From Candidatus Loosdrechtia aerotolerans (GTDB taxonomy: Bacteria > Planctomycetota > Brocadiia > Brocadiales > Brocadiaceae): a stretch of 64,000 nucleotides of DNA. Positions 1 through 9,569 of the stretch are shown here, piece by piece. Position numbers and translations under genes: made by a program. Numbering within the stretch: position 1 is the first letter of the stretch; each line of letters begins with the position of its first letter. The notes below the pieces were generated by a model. The model ran no database searches. It saw only the letters and a list, made by a program, of their open reading frames with translations, and was not told where the DNA came from. Location of the stretch: contig SOER01000014.1 in the NCBI GenBank assembly GCA_021646405.1, positions 1 through 64,000 on the forward strand. The letters run 5' to 3'.

Positions 1-345
1 GGGCTTTGTTTGAAAATAGTAACGGCGTTTTTACCAGAAGTATGAAGATTTACCCACACAAAACTGAGAAGACCCGTATTTCTTACACCATAAAATATTG
101 TGCAAAAACTTACGGTCAGGTACTTATTACTCAGGGCCGTACTATTACTGAAATTATAGAGATAGCCCGGGATGTAGCACGAAAAATTATTGAATCCCCA
201 ATTACCCGCAAACGAACAGTCATTCCGAAATCGAATTCCCCTGGAAACCTTGATATTGCTGGATAAGCCAGATGAGATACGAATACATAAAAACAGCTAA
301 AAAAGGCTTAGAAATTTCCTGGTGAAATATCCCTGAATAGTCAGG
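1..345. other. Left-edge stretch without a convincing gene
   Basis: An 86-codon frame opens with TTG at position 6 on the + strand and ends at 266. It has no ribosome site in view and resembles no family I recognise. It could be the tail of a gene that enters from the left, or chance. I see no RNA gene or clear promoter here. The stretch ends where the first MITE-like element begins. Confidence 0.3.
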
Positions 346-639
346 ATAAAACCGACATTCAAGAGGTTTCCTGTTAAGTTCGCAAATTTCTTGTAAAGGC
401 GGAAAGCTCCGGAGGAGCGGCATATTGATAGAATAAGAATTTACCCACATGGTAAGCTCCAGAGGAGCGACATGTTAATTCCGTGCCTTCTATGCCGCTC
501 CTCTGGAGCTCAAGGGTGGTACCTATTGTTTTTCTATTAATATATCGCTCCTAACGGAGCTTTCTACGTTTTTCAAAAAACGAAATTATTACAATATTCT
601 TTCATTTACCGGTGAAAACCTCTTGAATATCAGATAAAA
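346..639. mobile_element. MITE-like element copy A, with target duplication
   Basis: The element spans 352-633. It starts CCGACATTCAAGAGGTTT and ends with the near reverse complement AACCTCTTGAATATCAG. It is flanked by a 6-bp direct repeat ATAAAA at 346-351 and 634-639. Inside are four GCTCC/GGAGC palindromes. The copy at 60668-60936 is nearly identical but lacks about 12 bases after the left TIR. There is no reading frame for a transposase, so it would be non-autonomous. Confidence 0.8.
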
Positions 640-741
640 CTTGATTATGTGGTGTTTTCTGTTAGACTTTTATTTTTAATGAACCCATTCGTTATTTCTC
701 ATTAAATTTGATTCTGTTTTCTAAAAGGATGGAAAAATGGT

Positions 742-1101
742 ATGAAGAAAAAGAGCTATTTCTGCACTATTGGAATACCTATCTTTTGTACTCTCCTTTT
801 TTTTGGTTGTTCCAGGGAACGTCCTTTATCTGAGAAAGGCGGCATTTGGACAGTATATGAAAAAGAATGCCAGGAATGCCATAAAGCTGATGGGAGAAGC
901 AGCCTTATAGGCCGATGGTTTTTTAAGGCCCCTGATTTTACTGATACAAAATGGCAGGATAACGCCTCAGATTCAAGATTAATCATCGCTGTGGCCAACG
1001 GTAAACGAAAGATGCCAGGCTTTAAAGGTAAATTAAAGGACGAAGAAATTGTAGACTTGGTTAAGGTATGTGTCCGAAGCTATTACCCTCCTGAAGAATG
1101 A
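742..1101 (+). CDS. Small class I-type cytochrome c lipoprotein
   Basis: This 119-residue protein has a lipoprotein signal: basic start, hydrophobic stretch, then LFFGC with the lipid-bearing Cys near residue 23. One haem c site, CQECH, follows near residues 43-47. KMPGF near residue 93 offers the probable axial methionine. It is likely a membrane-anchored periplasmic electron carrier. A ribosome site (AAGGATGG) lies about 10 bases before the ATG. The next gene, panD, is 90 bases downstream and functionally unrelated. The haem motif is seen directly; its redox partner cannot be told. Confidence 0.85.
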   Translation: MKKKSYFCTIGIPIFCTLLFFGCSRERPLSEKGGIWTVYEKECQECHKADGRSSLIGRWFFKAPDFTDTKWQDNASDSRLIIAVANGKRKMPGFKGKLKDEEIVDLVKVCVRSYYPPEE

Positions 1102-1191
1102 ATTTTTTGTTGCGCTTATGGCATGGTACGTTACAATTTGAATTATTGCGTTTTAGATACTTAATTTACAGTTTACAGCGTTGGAGAAACA

Positions 1192-1548
1192 ATGCTACGA
1201 GAGATGTGTAAATCCAAGATTCATGCTGCAAAGGTAACCGAGACAAATCTTAATTATCACGGCAGCATCACTATAGATAAGGCCCTTCTTGATGCAGTAG
1301 ACATTTTAGCGTATGAACGGGTGCAAGTTCTCAATATTAATAATGGAACACGAGTGGAGACCTACGTTATTGAAGGAGAACGTGACTCCGGTGTAATTTG
1401 TTTAAATGGGGCTGCGGCCCGATGGGCACAACCCGGTGACCGTGTTATTATCATCTCGTACTGTCTCATAGAGGACAAGAATGCAAAGAACTGGAAGCCA
1501 AAAATTGTCCTGATTGACGAAAATAACAGAGTGATGAAAACTCTTTAA
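1192..1548 (+). CDS. panD: Aspartate 1-decarboxylase
   Basis: PanD converts L-aspartate to beta-alanine for pantothenate and coenzyme A synthesis. It cleaves itself between Gly24 and Ser25 to make its pyruvoyl cofactor. Here YHGS places that Gly-Ser pair exactly at residues 24-25. The conserved NGAAAR segment (near residues 71-76) and GDRVIIISY follow. At 118 residues the length is normal. GGAG lies seven bases before the ATG. The stop codon is two bases from the start of lgt, so the two genes are probably co-transcribed. Confidence 0.96.
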   Translation: MLREMCKSKIHAAKVTETNLNYHGSITIDKALLDAVDILAYERVQVLNINNGTRVETYVIEGERDSGVICLNGAAARWAQPGDRVIIISYCLIEDKNAKNWKPKIVLIDENNRVMKTL

Positions 1549-1550
1549 TT

Positions 1551-2420
1551 ATGAGAAAAATCCTGTTTGAAATCCCCATACCTTTCCTCCAGGTAAGCCT
1601 TCCTATATATTCCTATGGATTTATGCTGATGGTTGCTTTTATCGCAGCCATCACTGTTGCACGCTGGAGGGCAAAAAGGGCAAATATAGATCCTAATAAG
1701 ATTACAGACCTCGGTATATATTTGGTCTGTGCAGGCATCTTCGGTGCAAGATTATTTTTTATTATCCAGTTCTTCGATAACTATAAAGATAATCTCCTCA
1801 GTATCTTTAAGATTTATGAAGGCGGTTTGGTTTATTACGGTGGATTATTTGCCGGTATTATTGCGGGGGTTTTTTTTATTAAGAAACATCGACTTCCTTT
1901 TCTCAAGGTCCTCGATATTGTTATTCCATCCGGGGCACTGGGTCTCGCCTTTGGCAGAATTGGATGCTTTTTAAATGGCTGCTGTTTTGGAAAGGTTGCG
2001 CATCATCTCCCATGGGCTGTACAATTTCCAAAAACGACTGATACGGCGGGCTTTATTGATGGCAGTCCGGCCTTTCTTCACCAATACGAACTCGGATTGG
2101 TGCAACTCTCTGATACACATTCCCTCCTTGTCCATCCGTCTCAATTATATTCGTTTCTCTCGAACGCTGCACTTTTCTTTATCCTCTGCGTATTCTCCAA
2201 ATATCGAAAAAAGGACGGCGAGGTATTTCTACTCTTTGGAATACTGTATCCCGTTATAAGATTCTTCATGGAGGCATTAAGAGGAGATAACCCGATACTT
2301 TTTCATTATTTTACTATAGCGCAAATTATCAGTATATTCATGTTCATCATATCATTAACCCTTTTCATAATCCTCCGTTTTAAGACAGCAGGAAGAGAAT
2401 TCAAAACCTATACAGCATAA
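1551..2420 (+). CDS. lgt: Prolipoprotein diacylglyceryl transferase
   Basis: Lgt moves a diacylglyceryl group from phosphatidylglycerol to the lipobox Cys of prelipoproteins in the inner membrane. The 289-residue protein has about seven membrane segments. The family signature GRIGCFLNGCCFG is near residues 134-146, and VHPSQLY is further on. It starts two bases after panD. Several lipoproteins in this window (the haem c protein, the 8.3-9.1 kb protein and the M48 protease) would be its substrates. Confidence 0.96.
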   Translation: MRKILFEIPIPFLQVSLPIYSYGFMLMVAFIAAITVARWRAKRANIDPNKITDLGIYLVCAGIFGARLFFIIQFFDNYKDNLLSIFKIYEGGLVYYGGLFAGIIAGVFFIKKHRLPFLKVLDIVIPSGALGLAFGRIGCFLNGCCFGKVAHHLPWAVQFPKTTDTAGFIDGSPAFLHQYELGLVQLSDTHSLLVHPSQLYSFLSNAALFFILCVFSKYRKKDGEVFLLFGILYPVIRFFMEALRGDNPILFHYFTIAQIISIFMFIISLTLFIILRFKTAGREFKTYTA

Positions 2421-2576
2421 AGGCGCAACCATAAGAATAAGGGTTGAGAACAATTCCAAAGTATGGCATCTTCTAAATAAGGATAAAATATCTTTTTTAC
2501 AGGGGATGCTACATTGTGAAGAGACCATACCTTTTCTCTTACAAATTCTTTTTCGCCATTCCCAGCAAGCCTTGAT

Positions 2577-2654
2577 TGGTCGGGGCGACTGGATTCGAAC
2601 CAGCGACCTCGACGTCCCGAACGTCGCGCTCTAGCCAAGCTGAGCCACGCCCCG
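2577..2654 (-). tRNA. tRNA-Pro, anticodon CGG
   Basis: On the minus strand the seven-base acceptor stem CGGGGCG pairs with CGCCCCG. The D-arm, a five-pair anticodon stem CGACG/CGTCG, and a T-arm with loop TTCGAAT are all present. The anticodon loop TTCGGGA reads CGG, for proline codon CCG. The discriminator base A and a genome-encoded CCA end follow. It lies between convergently placed lgt and the propeller gene. Confidence 0.95.
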
Positions 2655-2728
2655 AACCATTCATCTTCAGTATTTTTACCGGTTTTACTCTCTCATGTCA
2701 ATAAAATATCTTCTATTCCTTTACCGCT

Positions 2729-4948
2729 CTATTCTTTCTCTATCGTTACCTTCTCTGCCCCAATATTTCCCTCGCTGTCAAATACATTAATAATAAGGGT
2801 ATAATTGTCATGGGGAAGGGCCTTGGTAGTGATCTGAAAAGGCTCCTCTGTACTATCAAAAATACCATCCAATGGAAATGCCGAGATCCATTCCTGGCCG
2901 TCAATAGTATACTGGACCCTTGCTATATTGCTATAGGAATCTTTTGCTGTACCCGAGATAACATATCTATCATCAGGCTTGTTCACTACTTGTATGGATT
3001 CGATAACCGGCCTTGAATTATCAACCATGACAGGCTGTGTTATATCTTCTGTACGTAAGGCAGTTTCGGGAGGGTTATCGGGCTCATCACTGACAACCAG
3101 CCTGATGTGATACTCCCCATCGGGCAGACGCAATGTATCCCATATATAAAACCCCTTTTTTTCTGTATTCTTATCGAGCATCTTCCATGCCTTCTCATCT
3201 GTACCTTTATAATAAAGTACCAATTGCAGGGTATCATTATTAGGGTCCTTCACCTCCCAATGAATAGCCTTCTGTGCTATTTCATAATGCATCTTTTGCC
3301 CGGGAGACGTACGGAAACTTGATTCTGCTTTACTATCCTTCCTCGAAGACTTCTCCAATGAAGAATCTTTATCGATTACAAAGCTGATAATATCCGGTGG
3401 TTGGTTTTTGGGAAGATATGATATTGATACGGTATTTAATAAAGGGGTTGTAACTGCGTTTTCCGTTTGCAGGACTGCCTTATACTGTATAAAACGTGCC
3501 GGTCTGCTTGTTATTTTCGCACCGGATACTGTATAAGGCTCTGACCAGTTATCCCAGGTAATACCAGGTTTTTCACAGTTTCCGGAGCGGGTAGCAAGCG
3601 TTATTTTTGTACCATCAGGTTGTTCACCTGTCCAAAAAATACACCCCCAATTTGAAAGAGCATCTGTATCGAGTACATTCGAGATAAAGCTACCCTTATC
3701 TACAAATGATGGTGATATTTTATAAACTTTTCCATCATTACCCGTACCGACATATACCTCGTTATTACTTGTATGAAGGCAACAGAGGGCCTGTATTTCA
3801 TCCATCATATCTACCAGACTATTTGAGGTTTCATCATTATAGACTTTATGCACTCCCGAGTTATTTGCAGTAACTACATACAGATTGCGGTACTCGTCTA
3901 AGGACATGCCGATAATAAAAGCCTTATCAATCTCGAATATTTTTTTTACAAACCCATCCTGTGTAATTTTATAAACAAAATTCGGTATGCTAGGAACATT
4001 TGCAACCTTTTGAGGTGTTCCAATATACTTCGATTTATATTTTTGGTGTGATACGTTTGTGGACTGTGCTATAGATAATTCTTCCGGAATATTTAAATCC
4101 CACGCCAGTCCTTCTTGTAACAAGGGTGTAACCGTTCTTGCCTCTGAGAAAAGCTGCATAGTTGTAGCAGCCGGTACCCGTACTTGTGCACCTGCAGCCG
4201 TCCCGACATAAATATTACCGAGTGAATCCATGGTGAGACAGTGAATTTCACTTTCATGAGCATCGTACAACACCTGTGCTTGTCCTGTGGAGGAAACCTT
4301 GTATACCAGACCGTTTGGTTCTGTTCCTATGTAAATATTGTTATCCTGATCAATCAGAATGTCTAACAAATTCGTTTCCGGGGTATCAAAAAATACGTCT
4401 GCAGTACCATCCGGAGAGATCTTGAACAGAATGCCTTCATTGCCCGTTGCAGCATAAAGATTAGAGTTACCGTCTATTGCCATATCCCAAATATAATGTG
4501 CAGGTAAGCGACAGAATACCGTTGCCTCGCCCCGGCTGTTCACTTTATAAATAATACCTCTTGGAGAGGTTCCTACATAGAGATTACCCTGCTGGTCTGT
4601 GATAAGACTCTGAACATAGATTTCGGGTGGCCTGAAAAACTCTACAGCCTCGGAACCGTCTTTTATGCGATAAACAATTCCCGGATCACCGGTACCTATA
4701 TATATCTGATTTTGCTCGTCTATTGCCAGCGACCAGACAAAAGCACCCTGAATTCCTGCAATTGTTTCCACTCTCGGTGAAAGCCGTATTTCACCGGTAT
4801 TGTGAACAGATATATTGTGTGCGCTTCCTCTGTGAAACTCGGATTCCTCTGATTGTGTCCATACGGCAGTTGTTGTAGCACTGGCATATGGGGAGAGTAC
4901 TATAAGGGAAAATAATGTAAGGGTTTTTAGTAATAAAAAACTTCTCAT
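2729..4948 (-). CDS. Secreted beta-propeller protein, function unknown
   Basis: The 739-residue protein has an N-terminal signal peptide ending near ASA at residues 22-24. About eight to ten blade repeats follow, of the form 'L.D..GNIYVGT..G.VYKI...G', over roughly residues 65-425, as in NHL or two-component-regulator propellers. The C-terminal half carries Ig-like segments ('GTAKDSYSNIARVQYTIDG' near 655). It sits 17 bases downstream of the S55 protease gene on the same strand, so the two probably form an operon. Export and a binding or scaffold role are likely. No catalytic residues are evident. Confidence 0.75.
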   Translation of the reverse strand: MRSFLLLKTLTLFSLIVLSPYASATTTAVWTQSEESEFHRGSAHNISVHNTGEIRLSPRVETIAGIQGAFVWSLAIDEQNQIYIGTGDPGIVYRIKDGSEAVEFFRPPEIYVQSLITDQQGNLYVGTSPRGIIYKVNSRGEATVFCRLPAHYIWDMAIDGNSNLYAATGNEGILFKISPDGTADVFFDTPETNLLDILIDQDNNIYIGTEPNGLVYKVSSTGQAQVLYDAHESEIHCLTMDSLGNIYVGTAAGAQVRVPAATTMQLFSEARTVTPLLQEGLAWDLNIPEELSIAQSTNVSHQKYKSKYIGTPQKVANVPSIPNFVYKITQDGFVKKIFEIDKAFIIGMSLDEYRNLYVVTANNSGVHKVYNDETSNSLVDMMDEIQALCCLHTSNNEVYVGTGNDGKVYKISPSFVDKGSFISNVLDTDALSNWGCIFWTGEQPDGTKITLATRSGNCEKPGITWDNWSEPYTVSGAKITSRPARFIQYKAVLQTENAVTTPLLNTVSISYLPKNQPPDIISFVIDKDSSLEKSSRKDSKAESSFRTSPGQKMHYEIAQKAIHWEVKDPNNDTLQLVLYYKGTDEKAWKMLDKNTEKKGFYIWDTLRLPDGEYHIRLVVSDEPDNPPETALRTEDITQPVMVDNSRPVIESIQVVNKPDDRYVISGTAKDSYSNIARVQYTIDGQEWISAFPLDGIFDSTEEPFQITTKALPHDNYTLIINVFDSEGNIGAEKVTIEKE

Positions 4949-4965
4949 AATTATTCCTTCTGTCC

Positions 4966-6804
4966 TTATTTAACTGATATCGGAATACTTTGATTTCCTA
5001 TGAGTATATACGGCGTTGGTACCCGTGATATTACCTCATCGAAGAGCGGGCCGACTCCGCTTTGATTGGAAAAACTCATAATGGAGAGCACTGAAGACGG
5101 AAGCGAGGGAAACCCTTCACCTTTATACGTAAGCCCTTTCTTGGGCAACAAAATGCGCACCGTGAGATTATCATTTTGTTCCGTACTTTCTATAAAATGT
5201 AAGAGCTGGTCGAGATTGGTAGGGTGATACTTTCCGGCACATCTCCCCATATTCAAGGCCTGACTATAGGTAGCATCGCACGCAGTAACATTCAACGTAC
5301 TCCCGGGAAGGGTATCCTCAGGTATTTGCATGGTTACTGTCTGGTGAAAACATTCGCCGGTAAATGGCTTAAGGCATACATCTACCTGGAGAGTATCCCC
5401 CGGTTCCACTTGTTTTTTGTCTACCTTAACAGATTCAATATGTGCTGTTCTGAGGGTATCTAGTACCTTGATTTTTAAATCTATCTTATCCAAATGTACT
5501 TTCTGGAATTGGTTATTGGTAATCATAGATAACGGCTGGGCCATATGGGCAAGAGGACGCCACGATTGATCCAGCTCATAGAAAACGTTTTCTACGACAA
5601 CAGGCCTTTCATGTTCCTGAAGCTGAACTGAAAGTTTTACCTGCACGGACTTTTCCCCTAGCTTTCTTTCTGTAGATAATACGGCGCTTTGTGCAGCCAT
5701 GAGTACCAGGTTGGGCATTAAAACCTTGTCATCAACAATCTCAAAATCGTATGTTGTCTTCTGCAGGCCTTCGACTTCAATATGACATGGCACCATACGG
5801 GAATATTCACCAAGGATACCGGCAATGCCAGCCCTTCTATCCTGACTTATTCTACCAACAATCTCTGTCGGAGAGCCCATTTTTACTGAATTTGACTGAC
5901 TTGAAAGGATCGTGTAGATATAAGCAGTTGCCATAGGAAGATCTGTAACCCCTGTATGTAAGAACGGATGCCCAAACGCAAGAATCTTATCTCCTTCTAC
6001 ATATGTCACCGTTCCAACAACCGCCGCATTCAAATCTCCTTTAATCAGGATGGCCGCTACTGATGCCCCTGGTACAAGTTTTGTCTTATTCGGTACATCT
6101 GTTTGAAAAGAATACATTCCTCCCTGGACGGGATACAGGCCATAAGAACTAAAAAAGGGCTGCATGCTCTGTAAGGCTCCATTATCCAGACCTGATACCA
6201 CGAGAGGAGATTGAATTGGTGTAAGCTTCATCATATTTGCCATGCTTACCGAATCTAGACCGGTTATGTCCGATGGTGTTACGGAAGCTGTTTGCAAGCT
6301 TTTTCCTGAATCAGAAAAGGCTGGCAGATCCCAATCAAGAGCAATGGATGGAGTATAATCCCTTTGTTGAGGTACGTCATTCAGTAGAGTACTTCTCATC
6401 TCGTTAATCGGAATAACTCCAGCAATAGCTTCTTTCGTGAATGTCCATCCATAAGCAAGGGCACCTACCAGGCGATTGTCAATATAAATAGGGCTACCAC
6501 TCATACCAGCAACAACACCTGTTTTCTCTAAAGGTCCGCCGGATATCTTTATAAGGATCATATTACTCTTTGCCTCCCAGTTCTTCAGGACACCCAGCAC
6601 CTCAACATTGAAGATATTGATATGATCACCGAGAAAAACCGTTTTGCCGTACCCTTTCATGCCGGGCAAGACCTCGTCTATGTCCATAATTTTTTCCGTA
6701 ATTTTTTCAGCAGCAAAGAGTGATGTATTCCAGGATGGCGGGAAAGATGCAAAAACGTTGAAAAATGCAATTAAGCAGGGCAGATAAAATATTTTTAACT
6801 TCAT
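4966..6804 (-). CDS. SpoIVB-type (S55) peptidase domain protein
   Basis: After a signal peptide, the N-terminal third matches the SpoIVB/S55 serine peptidase family: 'EVLPGMKGYGKTVFLG' near residues 45-60, then VAGMSGSPI with the probable nucleophile Ser near residue 105. AFGHP, which carries a histidine, is further on near 273-277. It differs from sporulation SpoIVB by a long C-terminal part without PDZ, ending in repeated beta-rich segments. The ATG at 6804 is preferred over a TTG five codons earlier. Its partner is probably the propeller protein encoded directly downstream. The host is not a spore former by any other sign here, so the role is open. Confidence 0.75.
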   Translation of the reverse strand: MKLKIFYLPCLIAFFNVFASFPPSWNTSLFAAEKITEKIMDIDEVLPGMKGYGKTVFLGDHINIFNVEVLGVLKNWEAKSNMILIKISGGPLEKTGVVAGMSGSPIYIDNRLVGALAYGWTFTKEAIAGVIPINEMRSTLLNDVPQQRDYTPSIALDWDLPAFSDSGKSLQTASVTPSDITGLDSVSMANMMKLTPIQSPLVVSGLDNGALQSMQPFFSSYGLYPVQGGMYSFQTDVPNKTKLVPGASVAAILIKGDLNAAVVGTVTYVEGDKILAFGHPFLHTGVTDLPMATAYIYTILSSQSNSVKMGSPTEIVGRISQDRRAGIAGILGEYSRMVPCHIEVEGLQKTTYDFEIVDDKVLMPNLVLMAAQSAVLSTERKLGEKSVQVKLSVQLQEHERPVVVENVFYELDQSWRPLAHMAQPLSMITNNQFQKVHLDKIDLKIKVLDTLRTAHIESVKVDKKQVEPGDTLQVDVCLKPFTGECFHQTVTMQIPEDTLPGSTLNVTACDATYSQALNMGRCAGKYHPTNLDQLLHFIESTEQNDNLTVRILLPKKGLTYKGEGFPSLPSSVLSIMSFSNQSGVGPLFDEVISRVPTPYILIGNQSIPISVK

Positions 6805-7107
6805 ACTTATTAAAAACAAAAAGATAAGGGAAATAAAATATCTTTCACTTCAATTATGTTGAATGAAAACTGTAACAATTTGATTTTTTATTGTCAAGGC
6901 AGAAAAGATATTGAAATATCTTTTTTTACTACTTAGACTATTGCAAAATTCAAGAAAAGAATATTATTCGGAATTAAGGTGTGGAATTTTGCAGAAAAAT
7001 TCAGTATCTTATGATGTAAACTGGAAAGAGATACCCTGTACAGCAATTCGTAAATTCCTAATTCTGTTTTTCATTAAATTTAAATCAAATAGTTAAAAAA
7101 CGCGTGC

Positions 7108-7740
7108 ATGAAGACAAGAATTCTTAGCGTAAAAGATCAAGAACATTACTGGAACTATATAGAGGCGGCGGCGCAAGCATTGAGGGCAGGTAAACTGGTA
7201 GCATTCCCGACAGAAACAATCTATGGGTTAGGGGCAAACAGAGACGATGCAAAAGCGGTAGCTCGTATTTATGAAGTAAAACAGAGACCCGGAGAAAAGA
7301 GACTCACCCTCATGATCTCAGATTACGACGATCTGAAGAAATACGTTGATCATGTTTCTGCAGCGGCAGAAAAACTGATGGACGTTTTCTGGCCAGGGGC
7401 ATTGACAATTATTTTTCCTTTAAAAGACGGTTCAGATTTAAGTATCCGGTTTCCCGATAACCCTGTAGCGAGAGACTTAATTCGTACTGCAAAAGTTTCT
7501 GTTGTTACAACAAGTGCCAATATCTCCGGATATCCCCCTGCTACAGATGCACAGCAAGTATTTATGGATCTCGGAGGTAAGATCCCCATAATCCTTGATG
7601 GGGGATCAACACGATTTCGTTCTCCGTCTACTATAGTACTCGTGAAAGGCGATACTATTGAGATTGTTCGCCGTGGTATTATTTCAGAGACAAGTATACG
7701 AAGTTACCTTGAAAACAATTTCATAAAATGTAATATATGA
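7108..7740 (+). CDS. tsaC: L-threonylcarbamoyladenylate synthase (Sua5/YrdC/YciO)
   Basis: This enzyme makes threonylcarbamoyl-AMP from threonine, bicarbonate and ATP for t6A modification of ANN-decoding tRNAs. The KxR/SxN family marks are visible: 'FPTETIYGLGAN' near residues 32-43, KQRP near 58-61, TTSANISG near 134-141, and 'RSPSTIV' near 171-177. At 210 residues it is the short YrdC-type form without the Sua5 C-terminal domain. No strong ribosome site precedes the ATG. The stop is about 100 bases before rpiB. Confidence 0.92.
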   Translation: MKTRILSVKDQEHYWNYIEAAAQALRAGKLVAFPTETIYGLGANRDDAKAVARIYEVKQRPGEKRLTLMISDYDDLKKYVDHVSAAAEKLMDVFWPGALTIIFPLKDGSDLSIRFPDNPVARDLIRTAKVSVVTTSANISGYPPATDAQQVFMDLGGKIPIILDGGSTRFRSPSTIVLVKGDTIEIVRRGIISETSIRSYLENNFIKCNI

Positions 7741-7746
7741 GTATAC

Positions 7747-7775
7747 AAACACCCGGGGTGTTTTCCCCTTCGGGG
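7747..7775 (+). terminator. Hairpin pair between tsaC and rpiB
   Basis: AAACACC and GGTGTTT pair around a three-base loop, followed by TTTT and then a second small CCCC-TTCG-GGGG-type hairpin. It lies seven bases past the tsaC stop. It could be a weak intrinsic terminator or attenuator before rpiB. Confidence 0.4.
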
Positions 7776-7838
7776 TATTCCTGTATATCTCTTCCAGGAG
7801 TAAGGACTCTTAATTCAAAATATTTTCTAGAGAAAGAC

Positions 7839-8297
7839 ATGTACATGAAGATAGCATTGGCATCGGATCATAGAGGGTATGAGTTAAAAAAGCGCATAGC
7901 ATCCGTACTGACCCAAATGGGATACACGGTTATGGATTTCGGTACGATGAATGGAAATGAATCGGTAGATTATCCGGATTTTGGGATTAAGGCCGCCCGG
8001 GCTGTAAGCACAAACCAGTGCGACAGAGGCATTCTTATCTGCGGTACCGGAATAGGCATGTCCCTTATTGCCAATAAAGTAAAAGGTGTCCGGGCTGCTG
8101 TATGCCATAATCTTTACACAGTAGAAATGAGCAGAAGACACAATGATTCTAATATGTTGTGTATTGGTGCTGATATCGTGGACGAAGAGCTTTTAGAGCA
8201 AAAGATAAAGCTCTGGTTAGAGACACCTTTTGATGGTGGAAGGCATGCTCGCCGTGTAGAAAAGATTATGAATATTGAGAATGGAAGACATAGTTAG
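7839..8297 (+). CDS. rpiB: Ribose 5-phosphate isomerase B
   Basis: RpiB interconverts ribulose 5-phosphate and ribose 5-phosphate in the pentose phosphate pathway. Family marks are 'ASDHRGYELK', 'DYPDFG', 'GILICGTGIGMS' with the active-site Cys, and 'HNDSNMLCIGA'. The reading frame stays open for 34 codons upstream. The family begins at M.KIALASDH, and AGAGAAAG precedes the ATG at 7839, so I start there (152 residues). The 3' end overlaps the convergent lipoprotein gene by four bases. Confidence 0.93.
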   Translation: MYMKIALASDHRGYELKKRIASVLTQMGYTVMDFGTMNGNESVDYPDFGIKAARAVSTNQCDRGILICGTGIGMSLIANKVKGVRAAVCHNLYTVEMSRRHNDSNMLCIGADIVDEELLEQKIKLWLETPFDGGRHARRVEKIMNIENGRHS

Positions 8298-9145
8298 TGT
8301 AAATGAATTGTTTGTACCTTTTTTGATATTGTTGGTGTAAATACCTTTGGATCAAGCGAAATATTTACTGCGACCTCAGAAAAGGTTATGGTAAGGGTTG
8401 TTTCATAGCGCGGCCATCGAACATGAACCTCTTGCGGTATCCTGCATCCATCGTACGTTCCGTAGTCCGTAAATAAGGCTTGCAACCGGACAGAACCATC
8501 CGGATTAAATAAGTCATACCGGAATACCTCAGCATTTATCCTATCAAGTGATACATTTCCTTTCAGGTTTACAAACTTTGTATCCATATCGAGCAGGTGA
8601 ACTAACCAATAGGTAGGCCATGTTTCCAGGGCAAGCTTTTCTCCGATCAAGGTTTCTTTATAGTTAAAGAGGGTCGCTATATCCCCCGGAAAGATGTTGA
8701 TGCCAAGCGTCTCAATTCTATGAAAGGTATCAGATGAGCCGGTATACAGTTTCTTTTCCATGGGAATATATAACCAGAATTTATCACCGGTCGAAAGTAT
8801 ATCAAAGAGCGTTGCAGTAAACTTCGACCCTATTATTCGGAGATTCTCTGGTTTTTGATATACGATTAATCCTCTGCAACGAAGCGAACCTTTGATGTCC
8901 GGGGTATCAAGGACGATATCTGCATTCGCGCGAAATGAATTCAGGTTTGAATTCCTGGTAAGTAAAATCTGCCATATTTGTTGTAATGAAAGACTCTTTA
9001 CCTCCCCTTGAATATTCCCCAGAATAGGTGATGGGTCATCCCAAACCGATCTCTGTACAGCCGGGGCGCGATAGGTTGCACAACCAGATCCTAACAGTAT
9101 ACCAACAAGAGAAAGGCAGCAGGCTATATATTTATATTTCTTCAT
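8294..9145 (-). CDS. Outer-membrane-type lipoprotein with LolA-like fold
   Basis: From the ATG at 9145 the protein has a lipoprotein signal with GSGC, and the lipid Cys near residue 22. The body (about 283 residues) reads like the LolA/LolB or DUF4292 type. It is a beta-rich half-barrel with segments such as 'FRANADIVLDT', 'LRCRGLIVYQKPENLRI' and 'DKFWLYIP'. LolB-like proteins receive lipoproteins at the outer membrane, but the family call is by fold impression only. An upstream in-frame ATG at 9181 would add 12 residues and spoil the signal. Confidence 0.6.
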   Translation of the reverse strand: MKKYKYIACCLSLVGILLGSGCATYRAPAVQRSVWDDPSPILGNIQGEVKSLSLQQIWQILLTRNSNLNSFRANADIVLDTPDIKGSLRCRGLIVYQKPENLRIIGSKFTATLFDILSTGDKFWLYIPMEKKLYTGSSDTFHRIETLGINIFPGDIATLFNYKETLIGEKLALETWPTYWLVHLLDMDTKFVNLKGNVSLDRINAEVFRYDLFNPDGSVRLQALFTDYGTYDGCRIPQEVHVRWPRYETTLTITFSEVAVNISLDPKVFTPTISKKVQTIHLH

Positions 9146-9181
9146 GGATACAGGCCAAAAAGAGAGACCCTCTTTTTTCAT

Positions 9182-9569
9182 TCGACGGAGGATTACAGAG
9201 AGTTACTGCACGTTCCTGAAAGTCGTCGTACAAACCTTAAAAACGGTAGTAAAAGTTCTGGTGCATACATTGTAAGATATGCCTGCCCGTATTGCAAAGG
9301 AGAAAAGAAGTATTGCACCGGTTTGTAAAGGAAAAACCAGGTATAAGTGAATCTTTTAGAAATTTTACCTTCTAAGGTTGTGAAACAAACAGGGTTCTTT
9401 TTGTTCAAAAATAAAACATAAAAATATTGCCAAAAAAGTGCTTATTTTTGTAATATATGTCACATGTTTATGAGGAGCAAACCAAGGTAATTATTGAGAA
9501 TAATCTCGTGTAAAATTGTGTTATCAGTATATACCTTTGTCTTACTGAATCAGTATAGAGGAGTAAAAA
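9182..9569. other. Intergenic stretch with a possible gene remnant
   Basis: One + strand frame at about 9265-9326 reads GAYIVRYACPYCKGEKKYC before a stop. This looks like the end of a Cys-rich protein, but no start or full domain is present. It is otherwise AT-rich. A good ribosome site (GAGGAG) for the next gene lies at 9558-9563. Confidence 0.3.

Noticed and set aside
340-640. Possible CRISPR array from repeated GCTCC palindromes
   Set aside because: Spacing is irregular, repeats are only about 14 bases, and the whole block is a mobile element repeated intact at 60.7 kb.
6911-7096. 61-codon plus-strand frame before tsaC
   Set aside because: AT-rich, no ribosome site, low-complexity product; most likely chance.
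9193-9408. 71-codon minus-strand frame
   Set aside because: No ribosome site or signal; the other strand shows a Cys-rich remnant that explains the coding look better.
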